Under the pieces are notes generated by a model, which worked only from the letters and a program-made list of their open reading frames with translations, had not been told where the DNA came from and searched no databases. A DNA stretch of 6,024 bases from Gammaproteobacteria bacterium (lineage in GTDB: Bacteria; Pseudomonadota; Gammaproteobacteria; S144-34). The translations under genes were made by a program, and so were the position numbers. The stretch lies in the NCBI GenBank assembly GCA_015487895.1, contig WFOW01000256.1:1-6024 (forward strand), written 5' to 3'. Below are positions 5,230 to 6,024 of the stretch, in pieces (position 1 is the first letter of the stretch; every line of letters begins with the position of its first letter).

Positions 5230-6024
5230 ATGGAAAAGGCCTTCGACCCCCACGCCGTCGAGCGGCGCTGGTACGCCTTCTGGGAGGAGCGCGGCTACTT
5301 CCGCCCCACGGGCGAGGGCCCGCCCTACTGCATCATGCTGCCGCCGCCCAACGTCACGGGCAGCCTGCACATGGGCCACGCCTTCCAGGACACGCTCATG
5401 GACGCCCTCGTCCGCTACCACCGCATGCGCGGCTTCAACACGCTGTGGCAGGGCGGCACCGACCACGCGGGCATCGCCACCCAGATGGTCGTCGAGCGCC
5501 GGCTCGCGGCCGAGGGCAAGGACCGCCACCGCATGGGGCGCGAGGCCTTCGTCGCCGAGATCTGGAAGTGGAAGACCGAGTCCGGCGACACCATCGTGCG
5601 CCAGATGCGCCGCCTCGGCTGCGCCATCGACTGGAGCCGGGCGCGCTTCACTCTCGACGAGGGCATGTCGCGTGCGGTGCGCGAGGTCTTCATCCGCCTC
5701 TACGAGGAGGGGCTCATCTACCGCGGCAAGCGCCTCGTCAACTGGGACCCGGTGCTGCGCACGGCGGTCTCGGACCTCGAGGTGGTGGCCGAGGAGGAGG
5801 ACGGCCACCTCTGGCACATCCGCTACCCGCTCGCAGACGGCTCCGGGCACCTGACCGTGGCCACCACCCGCCCCGAAACCCTGCTGGGCGACACCGCGGT
5901 CGCGGTCCACCCCGAGGACGAGCGCTACCGCGACCTCGTCGGCAGGGAGGTGGTGCTGCCGCTCGCCGGGCGCCGCATCCCGATCATCGCCGACGCGTAC
6001 GTGGACCCCACCTTCGGCACCGGC
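5230..6024 (+). CDS. valS: Valyl-tRNA synthetase, C-terminus cut by window edge
   Basis: The first 265 residues of a protein usually about 920-950 long, so the anticodon-binding and KMSKS parts lie beyond the window. ValS is a cytosolic class I synthetase that charges tRNA(Val) and hydrolyses mischarged threonine. Visible signatures are [14 protein letters not shown] (38-51), whose HMGH (47-50) is the class I HIGH-type ATP site, GTDHAG (76-81), the WKW-x-x-x-x-G-x-x-I-x-x-Q region (112-125) and [15 protein letters not shown] (171-185). The CP1 editing domain then begins, including [18 protein letters not shown] (211-228). ATG 5230 (MEKAFDP) resembles E. coli ValS (MEKTYNP). A GTG at 5221, in frame and overlapping the holC stop as GTGA, would add three residues. 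Neither has a strong Shine-Dalgarno. No frameshift or missing motif is seen. It is the third gene of the pepA operon. Confidence 0.97.
   Translation, partial: MEKAFDPHAVERRWYAFWEERGYFRPTGEGPPYCIMLPPPNVTGSLHMGHAFQDTLMDALVRYHRMRGFNTLWQGGTDHAGIATQMVVERRLAAEGKDRHRMGREAFVAEIWKWKTESGDTIVRQMRRLGCAIDWSRARFTLDEGMSRAVREVFIRLYEEGLIYRGKRLVNWDPVLRTAVSDLEVVAEEEDGHLWHIRYPLADGSGHLTVATTRPETLLGDTAVAVHPEDERYRDLVGREVVLPLAGRRIPIIADAYVDPTFGTG

Noticed and set aside
5197..5910. A 237-codon minus-strand frame opposite valS.
   Set aside because: Low-complexity and complementary to strongly conserved ValS motifs; no ribosome binding site or family similarity.
1..6024. Search for mobile elements, CRISPR repeats, tRNA or rRNA genes, or a defence or biosynthetic cluster.
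   Set aside because: No transposase, regularly spaced repeats, attachment-like sites, cloverleaf or rRNA sequence was seen. All substantial coding regions fit known families of a conserved housekeeping locus.

Overview
The window is chromosomal DNA of very high GC content. It carries conserved housekeeping genes and is most likely from a gammaproteobacterium. Three things support this. The pepA-holC-valS order, with lptF-lptG divergent from pepA, is a familiar gammaproteobacterial arrangement. LptF and LptG indicate a Gram-negative outer membrane with lipopolysaccharide. HolC (DNA polymerase III chi) is essentially a proteobacterial protein. A DUF2173 protein at the left edge, a family I associate with sulfur-oxidising chemolithotrophs and phototrophs, makes a Chromatiales-like host plausible, but this is a guess.

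Layout, left to right. Positions 1-355 hold a DUF2173 protein on the minus strand, running off the left edge. A 117-base divergent spacer follows, containing two nested inverted repeats. An RDD-family membrane protein lies at 473-895 (+). It converges with lptG (900-1976, -) across only 4 bases, and both stop codons sit in one small palindrome. lptF (1973-3064, -) is upstream of lptG and overlaps it by GTGA. A 136-base divergent spacer (3065-3200) carries putative overlapping promoters and a GC-rich leader with mutually exclusive hairpins. The rightward operon then runs pepA (3201-4733), holC (4799-5224) and valS (from 5230, or 5221 if GTG is used, off the right edge). Apart from these spacers and the 65-base pepA-holC gap there is no non-coding stretch, and none exceeds 300 bases.

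Functionally, lptF and lptG encode the two membrane subunits of the LptB2FG lipopolysaccharide extractor. pepA, holC and valS serve peptide turnover, the replisome clamp loader-SSB link and tRNA(Val) charging. They share an operon by conserved synteny rather than a common pathway. I found no mobile element, CRISPR array, tRNA, rRNA or phage gene. Most of the window is ordinary, and I see no convincing undescribed multi-gene system. The points worth a second look are small: the cysteine-rich DUF2173 variant, the nested inverted repeat touching its ribosome binding site, a possible leaderless RDD transcript, and the promoter and leader architecture between lptF and pepA.
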